Below, piece by piece: positions 1 through 7,843 of a DNA stretch of 35,985 bases (the first letter of the stretch is position 1; each line of letters starts with the position of its first letter). The DNA is from Ralstonia sp. SET104 (GTDB taxonomy: Bacteria; Pseudomonadota; Gammaproteobacteria; Burkholderiales; Burkholderiaceae): contig NZ_BHVX01000027.1 in the NCBI RefSeq assembly GCF_003851545.1, positions 1 to 35,985 on the forward strand, in the 5' to 3' direction. A program made the position numbers and the translations under genes. The notes under the pieces were generated by a model. It was not told the DNA's origin and made no database searches. It worked only from the letters and a program-made list of their open reading frames with translations.

Positions 1-45
1 AATCCCGTCCTGCTCGTTATGCCCTTCGATATCTTCGGAAAGACC

Positions 46-81
46 TTAACTGAACGGCATTACCCGTCAGGGCCTTTTTTT
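46..81 (+). terminator. Terminator-like repeat element at window start
   Basis: The 19-mer TTAACTGAACGGCATTACC (46-64) runs into a very short hairpin (CCC, loop GTCA, GGG, 63-72), then CC and seven T (75-81). The stem is weak, but the same 19-mer followed by a short hairpin, GC and six T occurs on the minus strand at the other end of the window. I infer that it ends a plus-strand gene lying mostly or wholly upstream. The first 45 bases could be the 3' end of that gene, because two frames are open up to stops at 47-49 and 51-53, but I recognise no product. Confidence 0.5.
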
Positions 82-181
82 ATTGTTACGACTGTTGAGA
101 ATGTATTGAACCTGATGGACCGAGGCTGCCGGCCGTCCTATCGTTGTGCTTCGAGCCAATCTGAAAACAAGGACATTCCTG

Positions 182-622
182 ATGAAAAAAACACTGTTTG
201 CCGCCATCGCCCCATTTGCCCTGCTGGGCGCTTCGTCGGCGTTTGCTGACAATATTGACTGCGCGACCAAGATCCGCGCCATCGAGACGCAGATCGACTA
301 CGCCAGGCAGCACGGCAATACCGGCCGCCTCGACGGCCTGCAGAAAGCGCTGGACAACACCAAGGCCAATTGCAGCAACGCCGGGCTGGTCGAGCGCGCC
401 GACCGCAAAGTGCGTGACGCACAGCAGGACGTCGACAAGGCGCAAGCGGAAGTCGACAAAGCGAAAGGCAAGCTGGACGCCGCCAGTCGTGAATCGCGCA
501 AGGGCAAGGACGAGAAAAGCCGCAAGGCGCGGCGAACCCTGGCTGACAAGGAACGCAAGCTGCGCGAGAAGACGGTGGAGCTGCGCCGCGCAGAAGCCGA
601 CCGGGCCGCGCTGAAAGGCTGA
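182..622 (+). CDS. DUF1090 family periplasmic protein
   Basis: 146 residues, resembling the DUF1090 (YqjC) family of small secreted proteins of unknown role. The first 22 or so residues form a signal peptide: MKKT, a hydrophobic core, then a cleavage site near SAFA-DN. Two cysteines flank the N-terminal part of the mature protein (DCATKI and ANCSN), the usual DUF1090 pair. The rest is a highly charged Lys/Arg/Asp/Glu helix with heptad-like alternation, probably a coiled coil, rich in the KA/DKAQ pattern. The ATG at 182 is chosen over the upstream in-frame start at 146 because the signal peptide begins exactly there. The gene stands alone and is followed by a strong hairpin terminator. Biochemical function is unknown. 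Confidence 0.85.
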   Translation: MKKTLFAAIAPFALLGASSAFADNIDCATKIRAIETQIDYARQHGNTGRLDGLQKALDNTKANCSNAGLVERADRKVRDAQQDVDKAQAEVDKAKGKLDAASRESRKGKDEKSRKARRTLADKERKLREKTVELRRAEADRAALKG

Positions 623-644
623 CCGGACGCATAGATGAATCGAC

Positions 645-667
645 AAGGGGCTTCAAGCCCCTTTTTT
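645..667 (+). terminator. Rho-independent terminator of the DUF1090 gene
   Basis: GGGGCTTCAAGCCCC (647-661) followed by six T (662-667). The stem extends by AA/TT pairs. It lies 22 bases after the stop codon at 622. Confidence 0.85.
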
Positions 668-760
668 GTGGACGTTTGCAGGCCGCCCGCTCAGCTACAC
701 TTGGGCCAGCGCCAGAAGCCCGCGCGGTCACGGTTTCCCGCTCCCTATCGAGGTCGAGAC

Positions 761-1843
761 ATGGCGGTCGAATCCTTCTTCTCCCAAACCTATGATGAAG
801 CGCGCGGCAAGTTTCTGGCTGCCGCACAGGCCCGGGGGCTCAATATCGAGCGTCATCTGCATCCGGAAGTGGTGGGGCCGTTGGGCGAGCAACTCTCCAT
901 CGACATCGCGTTGTTCTCCCCGGCGCAGGCGGAAACGCTGCTGATCATCACCTCGGGCGTGCACGGTGTGGAGGGGTTCTGTGGCTCCGGCTGCCAAGTC
1001 GGCCTGCTACAGGATGACGAGCTCTTCGCGCGGCTGGCCACGGCCAAGGTGGCGCTGTTGCTGGTGCACGCGGTCAACCCATACGGGTTTGCGCACTTGC
1101 GGCGCGTGAATGAAGACAACGTCGACCTGAACCGCAACAGCGTCGACTTTGTCGAGGCGGCTTGCGCCAACCCGGCCTATCTCGAAGTCGATCCGCTTCT
1201 GCTGCCGCGCACTTGGCCGCCCAGCCAGGCTGATCAGGCCGCGTTGCTGCACTTCATGAACACCCGCGGCGAGAAAGCCCTGCAAGACGCCGCGACAAGC
1301 GGTCAATACCGCATGCCGGACGGCATGTTCTACGGTGGCAACGCGCCGTGCTGGAGCACGTTGCAGATGCGCGGAATCGTCTCGCGGCACGCAGCCGGCA
1401 TGTCCCGCCTGGTGTGGATCGATCTGCATACCGGGCTTGGTCACTACGGCCACGGCGAGAAGATCTTCAACAGCTCCGATCCTGCTGAACTCGAGCGCGC
1501 CGTGCGTACCTGGGGGGCAGATGTGCGGCCGATTGCGGCGGCGGGTTCGGTGTCTTCGGTGGTCAAGGGTGATCTGGTGAGCGTGGCGTACGAACTGCTG
1601 CCCGACATCGAGAAGACCTGCGTGACGCTGGAGTTCGGCACGCTCGCGCCGCTGGCGGTACTGCAGGCGTTGCGGGCCGACCATTGGCTGCATCGCTACC
1701 CTGAGCAGGGCGCCGCGCAGCAAGAGGGCATCCGCCAAGCGCTGCGTGACGCGTTCTATTGCGATGTGCCGGAGTGGAAAGGGATGGTCTACGCGCAGAC
1801 GCGCATGGCTGTATTGCAAGCCGTGGCGCGGTTTTCCGGCTAG
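761..1843 (+). CDS. DUF2817 family protein, M14-like zinc carboxypeptidase fold
   Basis: 360 residues. Matches the DUF2817 family, a branch of the M14 (carboxypeptidase A-like) metallopeptidase fold. The expected zinc and catalytic motifs can be read in order: SGVHGVEGF (the HxxE zinc ligands), NEDNVDLNRN (the Asn-Arg substrate-binding element), WIDLHTGLG (the third zinc-binding His) and TLEFGT near the C-terminus (candidate catalytic Glu). There is no signal peptide, so a cytoplasmic peptidase or amidohydrolase is likely; the substrate is unknown. The ATG at 761 has GAGG seven bases upstream and is preferred to the in-frame start at 635, which lies inside the preceding terminator. Its stop codon overlaps the stop of the convergent exporter gene. 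Confidence 0.85.
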   Translation: MAVESFFSQTYDEARGKFLAAAQARGLNIERHLHPEVVGPLGEQLSIDIALFSPAQAETLLIITSGVHGVEGFCGSGCQVGLLQDDELFARLATAKVALLLVHAVNPYGFAHLRRVNEDNVDLNRNSVDFVEAACANPAYLEVDPLLLPRTWPPSQADQAALLHFMNTRGEKALQDAATSGQYRMPDGMFYGGNAPCWSTLQMRGIVSRHAAGMSRLVWIDLHTGLGHYGHGEKIFNSSDPAELERAVRTWGADVRPIAAAGSVSSVVKGDLVSVAYELLPDIEKTCVTLEFGTLAPLAVLQALRADHWLHRYPEQGAAQQEGIRQALRDAFYCDVPEWKGMVYAQTRMAVLQAVARFSG

Positions 1844-2751
1844 GCGACGCCGGCCGGATCGGGCGACGGCTTGGGCGCCCGCACCGTGAGCGCGCACCCG
1901 GCCGACGCGGCGATGATGGCCAGGATCGCCACCCACTGCCGCCCCGTCAGGTGCTCGTGCAGCACGATCGCCCCGGCCAGCGCGCCGATGGCAGGCTCCA
2001 GGCTCAGCAGCACGGAGAATGTCTTGCCCGGCAGGTGCTTGAGCGCCACCATTTCCAGTGAATACGGGATCGCGCTCGACAGCAGGCCGATGCCCAATCC
2101 CGCCAGAATCAGCGACGGCGCAAGCAGCGCCGACCCCGCCTGCGCTACCCCGAACGGAATCGCAAACAGCGCGCCCACCAGCATGCCAATCGACGTGGCT
2201 TGGCCCGCATGCAGGCCGCCGAGGTTCTTGCCGGTCAGGATATAGAGCGCCCAGCACACGCCGGCGGCCAGCGCATAGGCCGCGCCCAGATGATCAAGCT
2301 GGCCGACCGCCTGGTCGGTCACCGTCAGCATCAGCAGGCCCGCCACCGCCAGCCCGATCCACACGAAATCGAGTGCCCGGCGCGACAACAGCACCGCCAG
2401 CACCAGCGGTCCGGTGAACTCGATGGCAATGGCAATGCCGATCGGCAGCCGCTGCAGCGACAGGTAGAACAGCAGGTTCATGCTCGCCAGCGTGACGCCA
2501 TACAGCGCGATGCGGCCTGCATCGGCACGGCTCAGGTGCAGGCGCCATGGCCGCCAGAACGCCAGCAGGATCATCGCGCCAATGGTTACGCGATAGGTCA
2601 CCGTTCCCGCCGCACCCAGTACCGGGAACAGCGTTTTGGCAAACGAATTGCCCAGGCACACCGAGGCCATCGAACCCATCAGCGCAAGGATGGGCATCCA
2701 GGGGGAGGTCGTCGGGGTGGAAGCGGAAGAGGTGGGAGCAGCGGAAGACAT
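1840..2751 (-). CDS. rhtA: EamA-type DMT transporter, RhtA-like threonine/homoserine exporter
   Basis: 303 residues with about ten hydrophobic segments arranged as two EamA repeats, the drug/metabolite transporter fold. Segments closely resemble E. coli RhtA: GNSFAKTLFPVLGAAG near the N-terminus, MNLLFYLSLQRLPIGIA and EFTGPL in the middle, and IPYSLEMVALKHLP and LSLEPAI in the second half. RhtA exports threonine and homoserine across the inner membrane; the substrate here is inferred from similarity. The first ATG is at 2751; a TTG six bases upstream is also possible, and the Ser/Thr/Pro-rich first 18 residues are not part of the usual family start. The Shine-Dalgarno sequence is weak. Convergent with the DUF2817 gene, sharing CTAG at the stops. 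Confidence 0.85.
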   Translation of the reverse strand: MSSAAPTSSASTPTTSPWMPILALMGSMASVCLGNSFAKTLFPVLGAAGTVTYRVTIGAMILLAFWRPWRLHLSRADAGRIALYGVTLASMNLLFYLSLQRLPIGIAIAIEFTGPLVLAVLLSRRALDFVWIGLAVAGLLMLTVTDQAVGQLDHLGAAYALAAGVCWALYILTGKNLGGLHAGQATSIGMLVGALFAIPFGVAQAGSALLAPSLILAGLGIGLLSSAIPYSLEMVALKHLPGKTFSVLLSLEPAIGALAGAIVLHEHLTGRQWVAILAIIAASAGCALTVRAPKPSPDPAGVA

Positions 2752-2861
2752 GGGCAACAGCAGGATAAACGCCGGGGCAACGCCACAGCATAGCCGGGTG
2801 CCGCCGAGAAATCGTCGCGTTCTCGGCGGTGCGGGCGTCGCTTTTTATCGATTTGGCGTGC

Positions 2862-4205
2862 TTACAGCGCGGCCGCACTGGGGCGGATCACGTCGATCAG
2901 CAACACGCGCTGGCCTTCGCGTTCGCCGTCGGGGCGCGGGGTCACGCCGCGCTGAGGGCGCGGGGCGGCCAGTGGGGCCGGGTCTTCGGCGCTCATGCCG
3001 AACACGGCCAGCTTGGACGCCGCAATGCGCTGCAGTGTGCCGCGCACGCCGGGCACGTCCAGGTCTTCGGGGTCGAAGCCGGTGGTGGCCGTCCAGTCGT
3101 CGCGGGCGATGTCCTGCAGGCCGTTGGCCATCTCGAACTGCAACGACGCGCCAAAGCCCTTCTGCAGCGAGTGCGAGCCGAGCAGGTATTCCGCCGTCAG
3201 GAACCCGCGCAGCCGCGTCCAGAACGCCGCCGAGCCAATATTGCCGCTCTTGAGCGCGTGGCTCGGAGCGACTTCCCAACTGTGGTCGAGCAGCTTGTTA
3301 ATGAGACGGCCCCAGGTCGGCACGTCGGTGCCGGCGGAGCAATCCTCGCCGGGGCCTTCCGGGCGTGCGAGCTGGCGCAGCAGGCCGGTGAACGAACCAG
3401 TGCCAGGTCGTGCGCCGCCGGCCTGCGGGCCCGAAGGCCAGCGCCATTGCAGCGGCGAAGCCGGCCGGACACCAGGCCATTGCGCATACTGATGCAGCCC
3501 GGTGCAGGGCGTCAGGTAGCGCCACTGGCGCTGGTCGCGGCCGATGCGGCGCAGCGGATCCAGCTCAGCCGACAGGTCGAACTTGCCGAGAAACGTTGCG
3601 TTGCGCGACTTGATCGGCGAGCGCGCATAGACGTTGAAGTCGGGCCAGCCTTCGTACAGGTTGATCTGCGGCAGCGCGTGGTGCATGTCGAGCGCGTCGT
3701 CGGGCTGGTCGATGCGGCGGCTGGTGAGGAACAGTGCGCGGCAATCGAGCGTTGGCACCGCGCCGCGCAGGCGCAGCAGCACGAGCAGGTCGCCGAATTC
3801 CGCCGGGCGCGCCTCGGCGCGGGCCGGGTAGGCGTGCGGCTGCTCTTCAGGCCAGAAGGTGGACAGGCGCAGGGCCGAGCCCGGGAATGCTCTGCGCAGC
3901 CCTTGCCGGAGCAGGCGCAGGCCGTCAGGGTGGCGCAGAATGCGCAGGACGGAAAGATCGTCGCGCAGGGCGGCGTCGGGGTGGTGCGCGCGGCCGCCGT
4001 GCTCTGCGGCCAGCGCAAAACGCCACAGCGCGGTGTCGCTGGCCAGATCCTGTGCAGCGACATCGTGCACGGCACTAGGGCGTCCGCCGGGCATCGGCTC
4101 ATGGGCGTCGCCGGCAGTGTCTCCTGCTGCGGCATAGGCGCTGGTGGTCGACCCGGCAATCGCGCCAAAAGGGCCCCTGAATGGCGGCCGGTTGCGCTCG
4201 GGCAT
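2862..4205 (-). CDS. Hypothetical protein, 447 residues, unrecognised
   Basis: A long open frame with strong third-position GC, so very likely coding, but I do not recognise the family. I see no signal peptide, membrane helix or known catalytic motif. The first 50 residues are low-complexity (Pro, Ala, Gly). The middle is rich in aromatic and arginine residues, for example NLYEGWPDFNVYAR and RDQRQWRYLTP. A further ordered-looking stretch runs from about residue 300 to 400 (WGRLINKLLDHSWEV, AEYLLGSHSLQKGF). The C-terminal 60 residues are again Pro/Arg-rich. The gene is transcribed alone, with 110 bases separating it from the exporter downstream and 118 from the chemoreceptor upstream. The ATG at 4205 is the first in frame. 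No function is proposed. Confidence 0.7.
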   Translation of the reverse strand: MPERNRPPFRGPFGAIAGSTTSAYAAAGDTAGDAHEPMPGGRPSAVHDVAAQDLASDTALWRFALAAEHGGRAHHPDAALRDDLSVLRILRHPDGLRLLRQGLRRAFPGSALRLSTFWPEEQPHAYPARAEARPAEFGDLLVLLRLRGAVPTLDCRALFLTSRRIDQPDDALDMHHALPQINLYEGWPDFNVYARSPIKSRNATFLGKFDLSAELDPLRRIGRDQRQWRYLTPCTGLHQYAQWPGVRPASPLQWRWPSGPQAGGARPGTGSFTGLLRQLARPEGPGEDCSAGTDVPTWGRLINKLLDHSWEVAPSHALKSGNIGSAAFWTRLRGFLTAEYLLGSHSLQKGFGASLQFEMANGLQDIARDDWTATTGFDPEDLDVPGVRGTLQRIAASKLAVFGMSAEDPAPLAAPRPQRGVTPRPDGEREGQRVLLIDVIRPSAAAL

Positions 4206-4323
4206 GGTTATTCCAACATTGTTTTGTCAATTCTCTGGCGCGCAGCATAGCACCATGCAGCACACCAGAGAACGGCGCGGCGTCCCTTCCCTCGTTGGGG
4301 AGTGGCGGGCGAAACTACGGCGA

Positions 4324-5871
4324 TCAGGCTGTGCGGAACGACGCCACCGCGTCGCGCAGCACCTGGGCCTGTTCTTCCAGCGACAATGCGGCGGCGGCGG
4401 CCTGTTCGACCAGCGCGGCGTTCTGCTGCGTCACTTCGTCCATCTGGTTGACGGCCCGGTTGACTTGCTCGATGCCCGAGCTTTGCTCATCCGATGCCGA
4501 GCTGATCTCGCCCATGATGTCCGTCACGCGCTTGACCGCGACCACCACCTCGTCGATCACGCTGCCCGCCTCGGCGACCAGGGTGGTGCCGTTTTCGACG
4601 CGGCCGACTGAATCACCGATGAGCTCCTTGATCTCCTTGGCCGCACCCGCCGAGCGCTGGGCCAGATTGCGCACCTCGCCGGCGACCACGGCAAAGCCGC
4701 GGCCTTGCTCGCCGGCGCGCGCGGCTTCCACCGCGGCGTTGAGCGCCAGAATGTTGGTCTGGAACGCGATGCCTTCAATCACGCCGATGATGTCGGCGAT
4801 CTTTTTGCTGCTTTCGTTGATGCCCGCCATGGTGTCAATAACGCGGCCGACCACCTCGCCACCCTTGGCGGCGATGTCCGATGCGTTGACGGCCAGCGTG
4901 CTCGCCTGGCGCGCGTTGTCGGCGTTCTGGCGCACGATGCTCGTCAGCTCTTCCATGCTCGACGCGGTTTCTTCCAGCGACGAAGCCTGCTCTTCCGTGC
5001 GTTGCGACAAATCTGCATTACCGGCCGCGATCTGCTTGGTGGCACTCGCAATCGAATCCGCCGACGTCTTGATGTGGCCGATGGTGCCGGTCAGCTGCTG
5101 CTGCATCTGCGCCATGGCGACCAGCATGCTGTCGCGGTCGCCCGTGCGGGTTTGCACCTGCACGGCCAAGTCCCCGGCGGCAATACGGCGTGCCACCTCG
5201 GTGGCGTAACTCGGCTCACCGCCCAGCCCGCGTTGCACGTTGCGGATGATGAGCGACATGGCCAGCGACACCGCGCCGCCCACCAACAGGATGACGATCA
5301 GGTTGGCGATGAGCGAATGGCGATACGCCGCATCCACTTCCTGCAGAAAGACGGCGCTGGAGAGGTTCCAGTCCCACGGCGCAAAGTGTTTTACGTAGCC
5401 GATCTTGGGCAGCGCGGTTTCGCTGCCGGGCAGACGGCCCTGGTATTCGGCAAAGCCAAAGCCTTTGTCTTTGGCGGCGGCGACGATGGTCGGGTAGACG
5501 GGCTTGCCGGTCGGGTCTTTGAAGCCTGCGGTGCTTTTGCCGACCATGTCCGCCAGCGTCGGGTGCATCAGCAGGATGAACTGCGAGTCGACCACGAACA
5601 GGTAGCCGGTGGTGCCGTAGCGCATCGAGGCGAGCGTCGACAGCGCCGCCTTCTTGGCATCGGCTTCGCTCATGGCGCCGGATTGCGCACGGCCGTGATA
5701 CAGCTTGGCGATGCCCTCGGCGGCGTCCACCAGGTTCTGCAGGCCAACCTTGCGTTCATCAAGCATGGTGGCGCGGGTTTCCATTGCGCTCCAGATGCCG
5801 ACGCCGATCAGCCCCAGCCACATCAGGGCCAGCGCGAGGCGCAGTTTTGCTTTGAGTGTCCACTGTCGCAT
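4324..5871 (-). CDS. Methyl-accepting chemotaxis protein with Cache sensor
   Basis: 515 residues. Domain order: short cytoplasmic N-terminus, membrane helix at about 10-30, periplasmic single-Cache-type sensor at about 35-185 ([31 protein letters not shown]), second membrane helix at about 188-212, HAMP linker, and a cytoplasmic four-helix signalling domain with the hairpin tip [20 protein letters not shown]. The tip binds CheA and CheW. The protein should sit in the inner membrane and pass ligand binding to the chemotaxis kinase. The ligand is unknown; this Cache type often senses small organic acids in the family. No C-terminal NWETF-like pentapeptide for CheR tethering is visible (it ends ASFRTA). 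The gene stands alone, away from the che cluster. GGAG lies ten bases before the ATG. Confidence 0.93.
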   Translation of the reverse strand: MRQWTLKAKLRLALALMWLGLIGVGIWSAMETRATMLDERKVGLQNLVDAAEGIAKLYHGRAQSGAMSEADAKKAALSTLASMRYGTTGYLFVVDSQFILLMHPTLADMVGKSTAGFKDPTGKPVYPTIVAAAKDKGFGFAEYQGRLPGSETALPKIGYVKHFAPWDWNLSSAVFLQEVDAAYRHSLIANLIVILLVGGAVSLAMSLIIRNVQRGLGGEPSYATEVARRIAAGDLAVQVQTRTGDRDSMLVAMAQMQQQLTGTIGHIKTSADSIASATKQIAAGNADLSQRTEEQASSLEETASSMEELTSIVRQNADNARQASTLAVNASDIAAKGGEVVGRVIDTMAGINESSKKIADIIGVIEGIAFQTNILALNAAVEAARAGEQGRGFAVVAGEVRNLAQRSAGAAKEIKELIGDSVGRVENGTTLVAEAGSVIDEVVVAVKRVTDIMGEISSASDEQSSGIEQVNRAVNQMDEVTQQNAALVEQAAAAALSLEEQAQVLRDAVASFRTA

Positions 5872-5974
5872 GTCGCGTTTTCTCCACTTATTGTTTGACG
5901 ACTCCGCAACGGTGTAACGGCGATGACGTGGTCTTCTTTAGTGGAGGTGCCGCGAGCGCAGTGTGCGGATTTCC

Positions 5975-6006
5975 GCAAAAAGAAGGCGCCGGCTTGCACC
6001 GGCGCC
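5975..6006 (-). terminator. Terminator downstream of the DUF2147 gene
   Basis: Perfect 8-bp stem GGCGCCGG/CCGGCGCC (5985-5992 and 5999-6006) with a 6-base loop. Read on the minus strand it is followed by TTCTTTTT. It lies about 70 bases past the stop of the DUF2147 gene. Confidence 0.75.
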
Positions 6007-6078
6007 CGAAGAGACGGCGCCCCACCCACAGGAGGGAGGCACCGCCGCGCGTTGGGAGGTTTCGTTATCGGCGGCCGA

Positions 6079-6534
6079 TCATTGCTCGCGAACCCACGTC
6101 TGTGTGCGGCCCAGCAGGCTGATGCCCAGGAAGCCGCGCACATTGAGTTTCTGACCGTCTTCCGACAGCGACATCTTGGCGCTGTAGACCTTGCCGTTTT
6201 CCGGGTCCAGGATCTGACCGCCATCCCAGTTGTTGTTGCCGTTCGCCTTCAGGCCCGTCAGGATCGTCAGGCCCTTGATCGGCTGGTCCTTGCGATCGTC
6301 CGTGCACTTGGTGCAGGTCTTGTTCTCGTCGCCGGGCACCAGGATCTTGCTGACCTTGCCCGTGAACGTGCCGCCGTTGTCGATGATCGTGACTTCGCCT
6401 TTCTGTTTTCCGGAGTTGTCGTCAATGGTCTTCCAGATGCCGGCAGGGCTGGCTTGCGCGAAGGCGCTGCCAGCTGCCAGTGCGAGGGCCAGTGCGCCGG
6501 CCAGGCGCGCGAGAGAGTGGGGGGGGCGTTGCAT
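6079..6534 (-). CDS. DUF2147 domain periplasmic protein
   Basis: 151 residues. A signal peptide of about 26 residues (hydrophobic ALALALAAGSAFA, cleavage before QASPAG) is followed by a single DUF2147 domain of about 120 residues. The domain shows its usual opening PAGIWKTIDD, the ILVPGDENKTCTKCTDD segment and the closing GFLGISLLGRTQTWVR. DUF2147 proteins are secreted beta-rich proteins of unknown function in proteobacteria. The start at 6534 is chosen over 6558 because AGGAG stands eight bases upstream and the signal peptide begins there. It follows the Gly-rich lipoprotein gene on the same strand with a 67-base gap, so the two may be co-transcribed. A hairpin terminator follows. Confidence 0.88.
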   Translation of the reverse strand: MQRPPHSLARLAGALALALAAGSAFAQASPAGIWKTIDDNSGKQKGEVTIIDNGGTFTGKVSKILVPGDENKTCTKCTDDRKDQPIKGLTILTGLKANGNNNWDGGQILDPENGKVYSAKMSLSEDGQKLNVRGFLGISLLGRTQTWVREQ

Positions 6535-6601
6535 TGTGGAGTCTCCTGTTGTCAGCATAAAAAGAATCGGTGAGGGCAGATCGGTGATGTCGGCGCAGGG
6601 A

Positions 6602-7711
6602 TCAATGCGCGCTCAACGCACCGGTCAGGGGTGACAGCGGATTGCTGCCGGAGCCGCCGGCGGCGTTCGTGACGCCACCCAGCGCATTCGTGATCGGGGC
6701 AAGCGGGTTACTGCTGCCGGCTGCGCCGCTCAACGCGCTCGTCACTGGGGCCAGCGGGGTGCTGCCACCGCCCAGGCCACCACCGAGCGCGCTCGTGATG
6801 GGTGCGAGCGGGTTCGTCGAGCCGCTGCCGCTGCCGCCGTTGACCAGACCGCCCGCGCTCGCTACCGTGCCGCCCACGGCGCCAACCACACCGCCCACGT
6901 CACGCGTGAGCGGGTTGCCGCCAGCCGCGCCGACTTGCGTACCGGCGCTTTGCAGGCCGCCTCCAGCCGTATTGAGTGCACCCGCCAGCGGGCTGCCGAG
7001 CATCGTCGAGCTGCCGACCGTCTGCGTGCCCTGCACGACCTGCGACGACAGCGGCACGATCGCGTTGCTGGTCTGCTGCGTGATCTGCTGCACCGGGCCG
7101 CTCGACGTACCAATGGTGACGAGCCCGCCGACACCCTGCAGCACTTGCCCCAGCGCCGACACACCGCTGCCCGCCGGCGACGTCACCGGATTCAGCGGCG
7201 CCAGCGGGCTGCCTGGGGCACCCAGGTCCGAGACGGTCTGCCCGGCGTTGCCCACCGTCACCCCGGTGGAGCGGATCACATCGCCCGAACTCTGCACAGT
7301 CGTGCCGACCGGGTCCGACGTTGAGCCGATCTTGCCGAGCCCGTTGCTGATGCCCGAGCCCAATATCTGGACGGTATTGCCGCCGGAGGTGACCGTTGCG
7401 CCCAGGTCTTTCTGTGCCGCCGTGCCGCCGATGACGGGTACCGAGGCTGTACCGATGGTCGTGCCAAGGTCGCTGACGGTCTTGCCCGACTGCGTGACGA
7501 CGTTGCCGCCGTTGCTGGCCACGTTGCCGACCGGCACCGCACCCGGCACATTGTTCGAGGTGGGTTGCGTGGTGTCGCCGTTCGGGTTGCCGCCCGAAGC
7601 GCAGCCGGCCAGCGTCAGCACCGCGACTGCAGCCGCGGCCAACAGCGGGCGTGATGCCGAAAAAGCGGGCAACGAAGCGGAAGAAGCGTGGAGCGGGTTC
7701 TGAATCTTCAT
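6602..7711 (-). CDS. Gly/Ser/Thr-rich lipoprotein (collagen-like repeat annotation type), paralogue 1
   Basis: 369 residues. A long signal sequence ends in the lipobox LAGC, with the acylated Cys at residue 37, so an outer-membrane or surface lipoprotein is expected. The mature part is low-complexity, almost lacking aromatic residues, and built from Gly, Ser, Thr, Val, Ala and Asn. Its C-terminal third repeats a NPLAP(I/V)T(S/N)AL-GG unit at least five times. Such proteins are often labelled collagen-like in Ralstonia and Burkholderia, though strict Gly-X-Y triplets are not obvious here. The region GPVQQITQQTSNAIVPLSS to QSAGTQV aligns with the neighbouring lipoprotein (7844-8668), so the two are paralogues. 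AGGAG lies seven bases before the ATG. Function unknown; cell-surface or matrix structure is a guess. Confidence 0.8.
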   Translation of the reverse strand: MKIQNPLHASSASLPAFSASRPLLAAAAVAVLTLAGCASGGNPNGDTTQPTSNNVPGAVPVGNVASNGGNVVTQSGKTVSDLGTTIGTASVPVIGGTAAQKDLGATVTSGGNTVQILGSGISNGLGKIGSTSDPVGTTVQSSGDVIRSTGVTVGNAGQTVSDLGAPGSPLAPLNPVTSPAGSGVSALGQVLQGVGGLVTIGTSSGPVQQITQQTSNAIVPLSSQVVQGTQTVGSSTMLGSPLAGALNTAGGGLQSAGTQVGAAGGNPLTRDVGGVVGAVGGTVASAGGLVNGGSGSGSTNPLAPITSALGGGLGGGSTPLAPVTSALSGAAGSSNPLAPITNALGGVTNAAGGSGSNPLSPLTGALSAH

Positions 7712-7843
7712 GGTGAGTCTCCTTGTAAGCGCGGCCCGTACCGCGTGTCACCGCCGGGTCAGAAGAACGCGCATCTGGCGTCCAGCGGGTAGCATCCGCC
7801 TGCGTTTGCCGTCGAATGCAAAAAAAGTTCTACAGAGCAGGCG

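Noticed and set aside
6642-7703. 353-codon proline/threonine-rich frame antisense to lipoprotein 1
   Set aside because: It is the complement of the Gly/Ser/Thr repeat codons. The minus strand has the signal peptide, lipobox and ribosome site.
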